6,462 bases of DNA, taken from NCBI GenBank assembly GCA_025457905.1, contig JALOTM010000051.1, forward strand, positions 1-6,462. The letters run 5' to 3'. How positions within the stretch are numbered: position 1 is the first letter of the stretch; each line of letters opens with the position of its first letter. Origin of the DNA: Methanomassiliicoccales archaeon. GTDB lineage: Archaea; Thermoplasmatota; Thermoplasmata; Methanomassiliicoccales; UBA472. Of the stretch, positions 1 through 5,567 are shown one piece after another. Made by a program: the position numbers and the translations under genes. The notes under the pieces are model-generated. The model saw nothing but the letters and a program-made list of their open reading frames with translations. It had not been told where the DNA came from and did no database searches.

Positions 1-2
1 AC

Positions 3-545
3 ATCGAGACCCTGAACATGATAGGGGGAGAGCCCCTCACCATTGAAGGGGTCGAGGAGATAGTCCGGTTCGCCAAGAGGGATAAGGGAGCCATGGTGAA
101 GATCGCTCACACCAACGCCTCCATCCTTCCCCCTGCTGATGTGGACGAGGTGGGGGTGTCCCTTCGGGCAGTGAGCAAGCGGAAGCATCAGCAGCTGACC
201 GGGGCGCAGAACACCAAGGTCCTGAGCAACATATACCGCATGCATGACATGGGGATCAGGCTGAGGGTCAGCGCCATCCTCATCCCTGACATGATAGATG
301 CGAGCGAGGTAGAGAGCATAGCCGAGTTCGTGGCCTCCGTGGGGAGCGACGTGCCGCTGCACATCACAGGGTATATCCCCATACCAGGGATCCCCTGGAG
401 GAGGCCTACCAGGGACGAGATGGCCGACGCCGTAATCGCCGCCAAGAGGCATCTGACCAGGGTGACCTGCTCGACGCTGACGGTAAGGGAATACCTGCAG
501 ATGTCGGCGAGGGACTCGTTGCACAACGTCGGCCAGGTGGACTGA
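3..545 (+). CDS. Radical SAM enzyme, C-terminal part (5' end outside window)
   Basis: The frame is open from the left edge and ends at TGA 543-545, so the N-terminus with the CxxxCxxC cluster-binding motif lies outside the window. The visible part begins with TLNMIGGEP, the GGEP-type motif that in radical SAM enzymes binds the amino group of S-adenosylmethionine after the second strand of the barrel. It continues with alternating strands and helices and a block HITGYIPIPGIPW near residues 119-131 of the fragment, a layout like pyruvate-formate-lyase-activating-enzyme relatives. An in-frame ATG at 18 is internal to the domain and is not a credible start. The next gene starts 1 nt after the stop, so the two are probably co-transcribed and coupled. 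The exact reaction cannot be read from this half; family membership is firm, substrate unknown. Confidence 0.85.
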   Translation: METLNMIGGEPLTIEGVEEIVRFAKRDKGAMVKIAHTNASILPPADVDEVGVSLRAVSKRKHQQLTGAQNTKVLSNIYRMHDMGIRLRVSAILIPDMIDASEVESIAEFVASVGSDVPLHITGYIPIPGIPWRRPTRDEMADAVIAAKRHLTRVTCSTLTVREYLQMSARDSLHNVGQVD

Positions 546-546
546 G

Positions 547-1614
547 ATGGAACCCAAGCAGGGCGGGGACATAACCGATATGCACAGCCGGCGCATGGCC
601 AGGTGGACCTTGGCCTTGATAGCGCTGGTGCTGGGCCTGTTCGGCTCCATAGTCATCTGTCTCTGCTTCGGCACGGTCTATATCTCACCACAGAGGGTCT
701 TCGAGATACTATTCGGCCTGAGCACCGACGCCACCAGCACCGAGATAATCATCATCCAGCAGGTGAGGCTCCCGCGCATCATGCTGGCGGGCGTGGTCGG
801 CGCCTGCCTGTCCATCGCAGGCGTGGCCCTCCAGGGAATATTCAAGAACCCCATGGCCTCCCCCTCGGTAATTGGGATATCGCAGGGGGCGGCCTTCGGA
901 GCCTCGCTAACCCTCGTCTTCGGATTCAGCCTGGCATCAGGCGATTTCGCCATACCCGCCATGGCCTTCCTTTTCGCCATGATCACCTTGGTGATCGTCT
1001 ACATGCTGGGCCGGGTGGAGGGCTACATACCCACCACGACACTCCTTCTGGCAGGCATCGCCGTGGGCGCCTTCTTCTCGGCCATGACCTCTCTACTGCA
1101 GATACTGGCCGCCCAAGGCTCCACCGAGACCATGTCCCAGGTCGTCTTCTGGCTCATGGGTGGCCTCAATCGTGCCAACTGGGACCAGTTCTGGATCGTC
1201 CTGGCGTTCCTCATCCCTGGGTTCATATTGCTATTTGCATTCTCCCGGGACCTCAACGCCATGATCGTGGGCGAGGCCCATGCCACCAGCCTGGGGGTGG
1301 ACCCCAAGACCACCACCAAGATCATGCTGGCGGGGTCCGCATTGGTCACGGGCGCGGCGGTGGCATTCACTGGCATAATCGCCTTCGTGGGACTGATGGT
1401 CCCGCACATCATGCGCATGGTCATCGGGCCGGACAACCGCATCCTCTTCCCTGCCTCGCTCTTGGCTGGGGCCATCTTCCTCATCGTCACGGACACCGTG
1501 GCCAGGACCATCATGGCCCCGCAGGAGCTGCCCGTGGGCATAATCACCGCCATATTGGGCGGGCCTTTCTTCCTCTATCTGCTGCGGCGGAAGAAGGAGG
1601 CGACGGAATGGTGA
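547..1614 (+). CDS. FecCD/BtuC-family ABC transporter permease
   Basis: This 355-residue integral membrane protein is the channel subunit of a type II ABC importer for iron chelates, heme or cobalamin. The sequence is hydrophobic throughout, with about ten membrane segments expected for the family. It carries family landmarks: RLPR at residues 74-77, the cytoplasmic coupling stretch GEAHATSLGV at 242-251 that contacts the ATPase, VGLMVPHIMR at 281-290, and the C-terminal QELPVGIITAILGGPFF at 326-342. The start ATG 547 has AGGTGG at 535-540 with a 6-nt spacer and lies 1 nt after the radical SAM stop; ATGs at 580 and 595 are possible shorter starts. It overlaps the ATPase gene by 7 nt. Only one permease gene is visible, so it probably forms a homodimer. 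Substrate is undecided because no binding protein lies in the window. Confidence 0.95.
   Translation: MEPKQGGDITDMHSRRMARWTLALIALVLGLFGSIVICLCFGTVYISPQRVFEILFGLSTDATSTEIIIIQQVRLPRIMLAGVVGACLSIAGVALQGIFKNPMASPSVIGISQGAAFGASLTLVFGFSLASGDFAIPAMAFLFAMITLVIVYMLGRVEGYIPTTTLLLAGIAVGAFFSAMTSLLQILAAQGSTETMSQVVFWLMGGLNRANWDQFWIVLAFLIPGFILLFAFSRDLNAMIVGEAHATSLGVDPKTTTKIMLAGSALVTGAAVAFTGIIAFVGLMVPHIMRMVIGPDNRILFPASLLAGAIFLIVTDTVARTIMAPQELPVGIITAILGGPFFLYLLRRKKEATEW
1596..1600 (+). promoter_or_regulatory. Ribosome binding site of the ABC ATPase
   Basis: GGAGG lies 7 nt before ATG 1608, inside the 3' end of the permease gene. It fixes the ATPase start at 1608 and shows that the two genes are translated from overlapping message. 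Confidence 0.75.
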
Positions 1615-2399
1615 CCGCCAGGCTGCGCGTCCAGGACATCGAGTTCAGCTACGATGCCGTCCCTATCCTCAGGAGCATCGATTTCGAGGCAGGGGAGGGC
1701 GAGATAGTGGCGGTCCTGGGCCCGAATGGCTCTGGCAAGACCACCCTGCTGCGCTGCATGAACCGTGCCCTCTCGCCCTCCATGGGCACCGTGATGGTGG
1801 AAGAGAGGGACTTGGGCTCGCTCACCCGCAAGGAGATCGCCAAGGAGATGGCCGTGGTCCCGCAGAATTGCGTGATCACGTTCCCCTTCACCGCGCTGGA
1901 GGTGGTGATGATGGGCCGCAACCCCTCCATGGACCGCTTCTCGCGCGAGGGCAAGGAGGACCTGGAGATCGTTCGCCAGGCCATGGAGGCCACCAACGTC
2001 ACTGGTCTCGCCGCCCGCACCATGAACCAGCTCTCGGGAGGCGAGAGACAGAGGGTGATCATCGCCCGCGCCCTGGCCCAAAAGCCCAAGATCATGCTGT
2101 TGGACGAACCAACCCTGCACCTGGACGTCAACCACCAGATGGACATAATGGACCTGGTGAAGGACCTGGCCAGGAGGGAGAAGCTCACGGTGATCATGGT
2201 CTCCCACGACCTGAACCTGGCCGCCCGTTACTGCGACAAGGCCATCCTCCTGGAGAACGGGAAGGTCCTGTCCGCCGGCCCGGTGCCCGAGGTGCTCACC
2301 CAGGACAACGTGCTCCGGGTCTTCAAGATCCGTTCGGTGGTGCAGTACGACGAGCGCATCCAGTCCTACAGCATGACGGTGCTCGGCACGGTCCAATGA
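1608..2399 (+). CDS. ABC transporter ATPase, FepC/BtuD type
   Basis: This 263-residue nucleotide-binding subunit should power the permease encoded just upstream. It has all motor motifs in order: Walker A GPNGSGKTT (38-46), Q-loop glutamine Q86, signature LSGGERQ (142-148), Walker B IMLLDEP (162-168), D-loop aspartate D173 and switch histidine H200 in VSHDLNLAARYCD. The run EPTLHLDVNHQ is typical of the iron-chelate/cobalamin subfamily, except that a leucine stands where serine is usual (EPTSHLD). Length is normal. The open frame extends back to 603, but that extension is antisense-like sequence inside the permease gene. ATG 1608 with GGAGG in front is the proper start, giving a 7-nt overlap with the permease. 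The enzyme should be active; substrate specificity comes from the other subunits. Confidence 0.95.
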   Translation: MVTARLRVQDIEFSYDAVPILRSIDFEAGEGEIVAVLGPNGSGKTTLLRCMNRALSPSMGTVMVEERDLGSLTRKEIAKEMAVVPQNCVITFPFTALEVVMMGRNPSMDRFSREGKEDLEIVRQAMEATNVTGLAARTMNQLSGGERQRVIIARALAQKPKIMLLDEPTLHLDVNHQMDIMDLVKDLARREKLTVIMVSHDLNLAARYCDKAILLENGKVLSAGPVPEVLTQDNVLRVFKIRSVVQYDERIQSYSMTVLGTVQ

Positions 2400-2403
2400 A
2401 CTG

Positions 2404-2414
2404 GGGATTTTTTC
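2404..2414 (+). terminator. T-tract after ABC ATPase, possible terminator
   Basis: A GGGG run is followed by T6 five nucleotides after the ATPase stop. Archaeal RNA polymerase can stop at T-tracts without a strong hairpin. It may only attenuate, because no clear TATA box separates it from the next gene 49 nt downstream. Confidence 0.35.
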
Positions 2415-2448
2415 TAGTGCTATCGCCATTCCACCACGAGGCGCAAGG

Positions 2449-2778
2449 ATGGCATCCAAGGTGACCGTGGAGGCGGCGATATGCAGCCATTCCACTGAGA
2501 TAGTGGCCAGGGACATCGGCGAGGGCAGGGTGGCACTGGAGATAGTCTCGGACTGCCCCAACGTGGCCATGTACGCGGAGATGCTCACCGAGGCCGACAT
2601 GCATGACCTGACCGAGTGGGAGGGCAACCGGGTCCTCGACCTGGCGGGGAAGGCCGGTCTGACCACGACCTGCCTCGTCCCCGCCGCGATCTTCAACTGC
2701 GCCTTCGTGGAGCTGGGGATGATGTCCAAGGGCCTGGCCATGGAGAAGGGGCCGCTATGCATCCACTTCGTCGAATGA
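2449..2778 (+). CDS. Small five-cysteine protein, resembles DUF6951 family
   Basis: A 109-residue soluble protein with no signal peptide or membrane segment. Cysteines stand at 12, 36, 75, 84 and 104; C12 follows a short N-terminal strand, C36 is in SDCPN, and C75 is in TTTCLVPAAIF. This pattern (AxIC, DCPN, TCxVPxAI) recalls a small conserved protein of methanogens and anaerobic bacteria that I know as DUF6951; the match is from memory and unverified. The cysteines could bind a metal or an iron-sulfur cluster, but this is inference. GAGG at 2438-2441 sits 7 nt before ATG 2449. It follows the transporter ATPase by 49 nt on the same strand, so it may be co-expressed with the uptake genes, although a T-tract lies between them. 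Function unknown. Confidence 0.8.
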   Translation: MASKVTVEAAICSHSTEIVARDIGEGRVALEIVSDCPNVAMYAEMLTEADMHDLTEWEGNRVLDLAGKAGLTTTCLVPAAIFNCAFVELGMMSKGLAMEKGPLCIHFVE

Positions 2779-2809
2779 CGTAAGGGATATTTTGAAGCCA
2801 AGATAGCAG

Positions 2810-2819
2810 ATTTATACTA
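2810..2819 (+). promoter_or_regulatory. TATA-box promoter of the deacetylase gene
   Basis: The AT-rich ATTTATACTA lies in the 54-nt gap before the deacetylase gene, centred near 2815. The usual archaeal spacing of about 26-27 nt puts the transcript start near 2841-2842, at or past the possible GTG starts. No SD sequence is present, so the message is probably leaderless. Confidence 0.6.
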
Positions 2820-2832
2820 CCCTTCATCTAGG

Positions 2833-3924
2833 GTGGCTCTCGTGACCGGCGACCACTGCGCCTTCCTGTACAATGAGGGGTTCCTCAAGTACTACTTCGG
2901 GGAGAACCATCCCTTCCAGCCCTACCGGGAGAAGGCGACACTGGAGCTTCTGGAGAGGCTTGGCATCTTCGGGGACAAGGCGGTGGTCCACCGCACCTTC
3001 CCGGCCAGCTTGGAGGACGTCCGCATGGTCCATAGCCAGGAGCACATCGATTTCGTGCGCCGTCGCTGCGAGGCTGGAGGCGGTATGCTGGACAGGGGCG
3101 ACACCCCCGCCACCGAGTCCCTCTTCGAGGGGTCCCTGGCCGCCGTCGGGGCCACCATGGACGGCGCCGAGGGCATAATGAACGGGAGGTTCCTTCACGC
3201 CTTCAACCCCGCGGGAGGGCTGCACCATGCGCGTTGCGAATGCTCCTCTGGCTTCTGCGTCTTCAACGACATCGCCGTGGCCGTCCGGGCGCTGCAGCGC
3301 CGCTTCAAGAAGGAGCGCATCGCCATCGTGGACATCGACGGCCACCACGGCGACGGCACTCAGTCGGTCTTCTACAACGAGAAGGTACTGACCATCTCGC
3401 TGCACCATCTAAGCCTGGGCTTTTTCCCTGGAAGCGGCCAAGTGAAGGAGGTGGGCGAAGGCTATGGAAAGGGATACGCCATCAACGTGCCACTGCCTTT
3501 CCGCACCGGAGACCGGACCTACCTCAAGGCCTACAACAGCGTGGCCATGGCAGCGCTGAAGGAGTACCGACCGGACTTCATCATCCACCAGTTCGGCGTG
3601 GACGCGCACTTCTCCGACCCCTTGGTGGGCCTGGGCTTGACCACGCACGGTTACGAGGAGATAGCCAAGGTGACCCACCAGGCGGCGCACGACCTCTGCG
3701 ACGGACATTACCTGGTGGTCGGGGGAGGCGGCTACAACTCCACCACCGTCCCCCGTTGCTGGGCCATTATGTTCTGCACCATCTCCGGGACCTATCCCAA
3801 GGAGCCTGGGGCATGGGAGGCCCTGCACGACAAGCAGGGCATGCCCGAGCCCGAGGAGGTCGAGGGGGAGGTTGAGGCAACCATCTCCCGGCTGAAGGCC
3901 GAGGTCCTCCCTCTGATCAGATGA
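2833..3924 (+). CDS. Histone deacetylase superfamily (AcuC/HDAC-like) zinc hydrolase
   Basis: A complete class I/II-type deacetylase of 363 residues, within the usual family length. It should remove acetyl groups from lysine side chains or from small acetylated amines in the cytoplasm. All catalytic elements are present: paired histidines H131-H132 in GGLHHA, zinc ligands D169 and H171 in DIDGHHGDGT, third ligand D257 in FGVDAHFSDP, and the catalytic tyrosine Y301 in GGGGYN. The N-terminal NHPFQPYR matches the family's HPxxPxR start. An unusual CxC (C135, C137) sits right after the histidine pair. The start is GTG 2833 or GTG 2842; a TATA box near 2815 makes the second plausible as a leaderless start, which would remove three residues. 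The gene has its own promoter and converges on the CARF genes with 2 nt between stops. Archaeal substrates are poorly known. Confidence 0.95.
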   Translation: MALVTGDHCAFLYNEGFLKYYFGENHPFQPYREKATLELLERLGIFGDKAVVHRTFPASLEDVRMVHSQEHIDFVRRRCEAGGGMLDRGDTPATESLFEGSLAAVGATMDGAEGIMNGRFLHAFNPAGGLHHARCECSSGFCVFNDIAVAVRALQRRFKKERIAIVDIDGHHGDGTQSVFYNEKVLTISLHHLSLGFFPGSGQVKEVGEGYGKGYAINVPLPFRTGDRTYLKAYNSVAMAALKEYRPDFIIHQFGVDAHFSDPLVGLGLTTHGYEEIAKVTHQAAHDLCDGHYLVVGGGGYNSTTVPRCWAIMFCTISGTYPKEPGAWEALHDKQGMPEPEEVEGEVEATISRLKAEVLPLIR

Positions 3925-3926
3925 TC

Positions 3927-4550
3927 TCAATCCTGGCCTCTCCGCCCTAAAGACCGCAGCATGCGCCCGCCCTTCCTGGTCAGGTACAGCCGCACCCGGT
4001 CTCCTTCTTCCCTCGACTCGATGGCGCCAGCCTTCCTCAGGCCCATTAAATCCTCCATGAGGCCTTGATGCACCTTCGACATCGCCATGGCCTGCTGCAT
4101 GCTCATGCCGTCCTCGAAGGCCAGGAGGGCATCCTTCTGCCCCTTGCTCAGTGGGTCCGTGATCTCTACCCCCCGGAGAACCGGCAGCCTGCGTGCGGAC
4201 TCGGCTATGTGGTAGCACTCCACACCGGTATGGAACGCGGCCAGCAAGGCCGCATCGGAAAGGAGCTGGGTGCCTCCGCTGATGTTCACCGCCACCTCCT
4301 CACGTGCCGTCCTGCGCCGCTGGAAGGCCTCCACCATGGCCTGGAAGGCCGACATGAGGTCGAACTTGTCAACCAGTAAAGTCTCTACAGGCGCCCCCGC
4401 CATCCTGCCCGCCTCCAGGATTCGGGCGAAATCCTCGGAGCGTGTGTTTTCCTCGCTGGTTATGATCACAAGACGGTCGTGGGGAATGGCCCTCATGGCC
4501 CGAATCACCATGGAGCGGTCGAACCCGAAGGTGGAGAACAGGGTGCGCAG
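3927..4550 (-). CDS. CARF domain-winged helix regulator (Csa3-like), CTG start
   Basis: A predicted 207-residue ligand-responsive DNA-binding protein. The N-terminal half is a Rossmann-like CARF domain. With the CTG at 4550 read as methionine it begins MRTLFSTFGFDRSMVIRAM, the expected first strand and loop of Csa3-type proteins, and it carries the ligand-loop motif NISGGTQ at 89-95. The C-terminal part (about 130-207) is a winged helix-turn-helix with basic wing and tail. The first ATG (4511) would delete the first strand and has no SD, so I reject it. The frame is closed by TGA at 4562-4560, so only CTG 4550 or CTG 4541 can restore the strand. The perfect SD at 4561-4552 supports 4550. The SD overlaps the stop codon of the upstream paralogue, so translation is coupled. 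In this family the ligand is usually a cyclic oligonucleotide; none is shown here. Confidence 0.85.
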   Translation of the reverse strand: MRTLFSTFGFDRSMVIRAMRAIPHDRLVIITSEENTRSEDFARILEAGRMAGAPVETLLVDKFDLMSAFQAMVEAFQRRRTAREEVAVNISGGTQLLSDAALLAAFHTGVECYHIAESARRLPVLRGVEITDPLSKGQKDALLAFEDGMSMQQAMAMSKVHQGLMEDLMGLRKAGAIESREEGDRVRLYLTRKGGRMLRSLGRRGQD

Positions 4551-4551
4551 G

Positions 4552-4561
4552 GGATCACCTC
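4552..4561 (-). promoter_or_regulatory. Perfect 10-nt Shine-Dalgarno site before the CTG start
   Basis: On the minus strand GAGGTGATCC is fully complementary to the conserved archaeal 16S 3' end (GGATCACCTC). The GAGG core is 7 nt from CTG 4550. It contains the TGA stop (4557-4555) of the upstream CARF gene, so termination and reinitiation share one site. Confidence 0.7.
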
Positions 4562-5193
4562 AGCAGCAGGCGCATGGAGTCCTGGGCGCGGACCGTCTTG
4601 GTGCGTCGGTCACCCTCCTTGGCCAACATTTCCACCGCCCCTTTTCGGAAGAGCTGCTGAACGTGGTGGTTGACAGTGGCCTTGTGCAGCCCCATCTCCT
4701 TGGCGATCTCCATCTGGGACATTCCACCTCCTCCCCGCTCCAGGATGTGGAGTAGGATCCGCCTCTCCATGGGCGTGAGGGCGCTAGAATATCTCATGTG
4801 GAGGAAGGGCAGGGCAATCTCCTCGTAGGTATCATCGTGCACATACACCGCGTTCAACCCCTCCAGGATGCAGACCAGCAGGGCCGCCCCGCTCATGAGC
4901 CTCGTCCCGCCGGCGATGTTGAAGACGGCGACGTCCTCCCCGGAGCGTCGCAACCTCAGGACCTCGTCCTGCACCCTCTCCGCCACCATCATTAGGTCGA
5001 AGGCGTCGTCCAGCTCCACGACATCGCAGCCAATCTCCATCGTACTGCAGTACTTACCCACCTCGGCCGCGGCCTCTCTTGATCTGGCCGTGGCGCTGAT
5101 GAACATCACGACATGGTCCACGCCGGCCGTGGACCGGATGGTGGGGATGAGGGATTGGGGGCGGTAGCCCAGGGTTCCAAGGACAGCGACCAT
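4555..5193 (-). CDS. CARF domain-winged helix regulator (Csa3-like), first of pair
   Basis: A 212-residue paralogue of the protein encoded downstream. The N-terminal CARF domain begins MVAVLGTLGYRPQSLIPTI (strand 1 and loop) and has the ligand-loop motif NIAGGTR at 92-98. A linker follows, then a winged helix-turn-helix at about 140-212, with SQMEIAKEMGLHKATVNHHV as the helix-turn-helix and a basic wing. The open frame extends upstream to 5376, but that part is antisense to nothing conserved and runs into the tRNA-Asp gene. ATG 5193 places strand 1 at the N-terminus and has GTGGTGAT at 5204-5197 in the same register as the downstream gene's SD. A longer start at ATG 5247 falls inside a promoter repeat and is less likely. 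No CRISPR array or cas gene is visible, so the target may be its own operon or distant genes. Confidence 0.85.
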   Translation of the reverse strand: MVAVLGTLGYRPQSLIPTIRSTAGVDHVVMFISATARSREAAAEVGKYCSTMEIGCDVVELDDAFDLMMVAERVQDEVLRLRRSGEDVAVFNIAGGTRLMSGAALLVCILEGLNAVYVHDDTYEEIALPFLHMRYSSALTPMERRILLHILERGGGGMSQMEIAKEMGLHKATVNHHVQQLFRKGAVEMLAKEGDRRTKTVRAQDSMRLLLR

Positions 5194-5196
5194 TTC

Positions 5197-5204
5197 ATCA
5201 CCAC
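5197..5204 (-). promoter_or_regulatory. Ribosome binding site deciding the first CARF start
   Basis: Minus-strand GTGGTGAT contains GGTGAT, complementary to the archaeal 16S 3' end, 3 nt before ATG 5193. The register equals that of the SD at 4561-4552, which supports 5193 over ATG 5247. Confidence 0.6.
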
Positions 5205-5237
5205 GGAGACCATCGCAGCGCGACTCGAATTCATTAC

Positions 5238-5267
5238 TTAATACCATCTCTATTCTATTAATACCAT
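5238..5267 (-). promoter_or_regulatory. CARF operon promoter with 10-bp direct repeats, 20-bp period
   Basis: Minus-strand ATGGTATTAA occurs twice, at 5267-5258 and 5247-5238, exactly 20 bp (about two helical turns) apart. The surrounding 5229-5271 is the most AT-rich stretch near the gene. The self-complementary TATTAATA at 5256-5263 can serve as a TATA box, predicting a start near 5233 and a leader of about 40 nt that includes the SD. The repeats are candidate operator sites, possibly for the CARF proteins themselves. Confidence 0.5.
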
Positions 5268-5306
5268 TTACACTCGAGGTCGCAACTCTGATGGAACAAC
5301 CGTCGA

Positions 5307-5321
5307 GAAAAATAGGAAAAA
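5307..5321 (-). terminator. Double T-tract terminator of tRNA-Asp
   Basis: Minus-strand T5 tracts at 5321-5317 and 5312-5308 begin 4 nt after the encoded CCA. This is a typical archaeal termination signal and separates the tRNA from the CARF operon on the same strand. Confidence 0.6.
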
Positions 5322-5324
5322 TGA

Positions 5325-5400
5325 TGGCGCCCTGGTCGGGATTTGAACCCGAGTCGAAGCCTCGACAGGGCTTCATGATAGGCCGCTACACTACCAGGGC
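5325..5400 (-). tRNA. tRNA-Asp (GTC), CCA encoded
   Basis: The minus strand folds into a complete cloverleaf. The acceptor stem GCCCTGG/CCAGGGC has 7 of 7 pairs. The D arm contains AGCGGCCTA. The anticodon stem AAGCC/GGCTT has 5 of 5 pairs, with loop CTGTCGA and anticodon GTC at 5366-5364, reading GAC and GAT. A 4-nt variable region precedes the T arm TCGGG/CCCGA with loop TTCAAAT. The discriminator is G73, as expected for aspartate, followed directly by encoded CCA (5327-5325). There is no intron. The D stem is weak (G-T and T-T pairs), as in many archaeal and eukaryotic Asp/Glu tRNAs. The gene is transcribed divergently from the CBS gene and in the same direction as the CARF genes. Confidence 0.97.
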
Positions 5401-5429
5401 TTGCGGTGGTCTCCAGAATAAATTAGTCC

Positions 5430-5436
5430 TATATAT
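5430..5436 (-). promoter_or_regulatory. TATA box of tRNA-Asp
   Basis: The sequence ATATATA (minus strand) lies 30-36 nt upstream of the mature tRNA 5' end. Usual spacing predicts a start near 5407, leaving a short 5' leader for RNase P. The site is almost symmetric and could also act on the plus strand, with a start near 5460. Confidence 0.6.
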
Positions 5437-5465
5437 CAGTTGAGGTATGTTGGCCACTCCTTCAT

Positions 5466-5502
5466 CGCTCTGGGGTGTGACCCCACGGCCCAATCCAGAG
5501 CG
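5466..5502. repeat. Perfect 8-bp inverted repeat with nested hairpin
   Basis: CGCTCTGG (5466-5473) is the exact reverse complement of CCAGAGCG (5495-5502), with 21 nt between. Within it TGGGG (5471-5475) pairs with CCCCA (5481-5485) around a 5-nt loop; the two stems share three bases, so they are alternatives. It lies between the divergent tRNA and CBS promoters. It may be an operator, a small RNA structure or a leader element; the rest of 5401-5567 shows only the two promoters. Confidence 0.6.
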
Positions 5503-5529
5503 TCTTCTCAACGGTGATAGGCTCACTAC

Positions 5530-5540
5530 AAAATCTTTAT
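5530..5540 (+). promoter_or_regulatory. TATA-box promoter of the CBS/ParB-like gene
   Basis: AAAATCTTTAT, an A-rich BRE-like segment followed by a TATA-like element, is centred near 5537. Usual spacing gives a start near 5564, only about 4 nt before ATG 5568. No SD is present, so a leaderless message is likely, which supports ATG 5568 over GTG 5514. Confidence 0.55.
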
Positions 5541-5567
5541 CGAAGAAGTCAATCGCGATACGATAAC

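Noticed and set aside
603..1607. N-terminal extension of the ATPase frame back to 603
   Set aside because: It reads the permease gene in a wrong frame and is low-complexity (H, G, R, P). The ATPase has a good start with SD at 1608.
1575..2801. A 408-codon open frame on the minus strand across the ATPase and the small-protein gene
   Set aside because: It is antisense to two convincing genes, has a histidine/glycine/valine-skewed composition without any domain, and reflects the GC-rich third positions of the real genes.
3409..4218. A 269-codon minus-strand frame overlapping the deacetylase 3' end and the second CARF gene
   Set aside because: It is antisense to conserved catalytic sequence of the deacetylase and out of frame with the CARF gene on the same strand. 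No recognisable domain.
5194..5376. N-terminal extension of the first CARF gene into the tRNA-Asp region
   Set aside because: The extension is translated from the tRNA, its terminator and the AT-rich promoter. ATG 5193 has an SD and gives a complete CARF strand 1.
5466..5502. C/D-box small RNA in the inverted-repeat region
   Set aside because: No RTGATGA C box or CTGA D box stands at the expected positions. The structure is recorded only as an inverted repeat.
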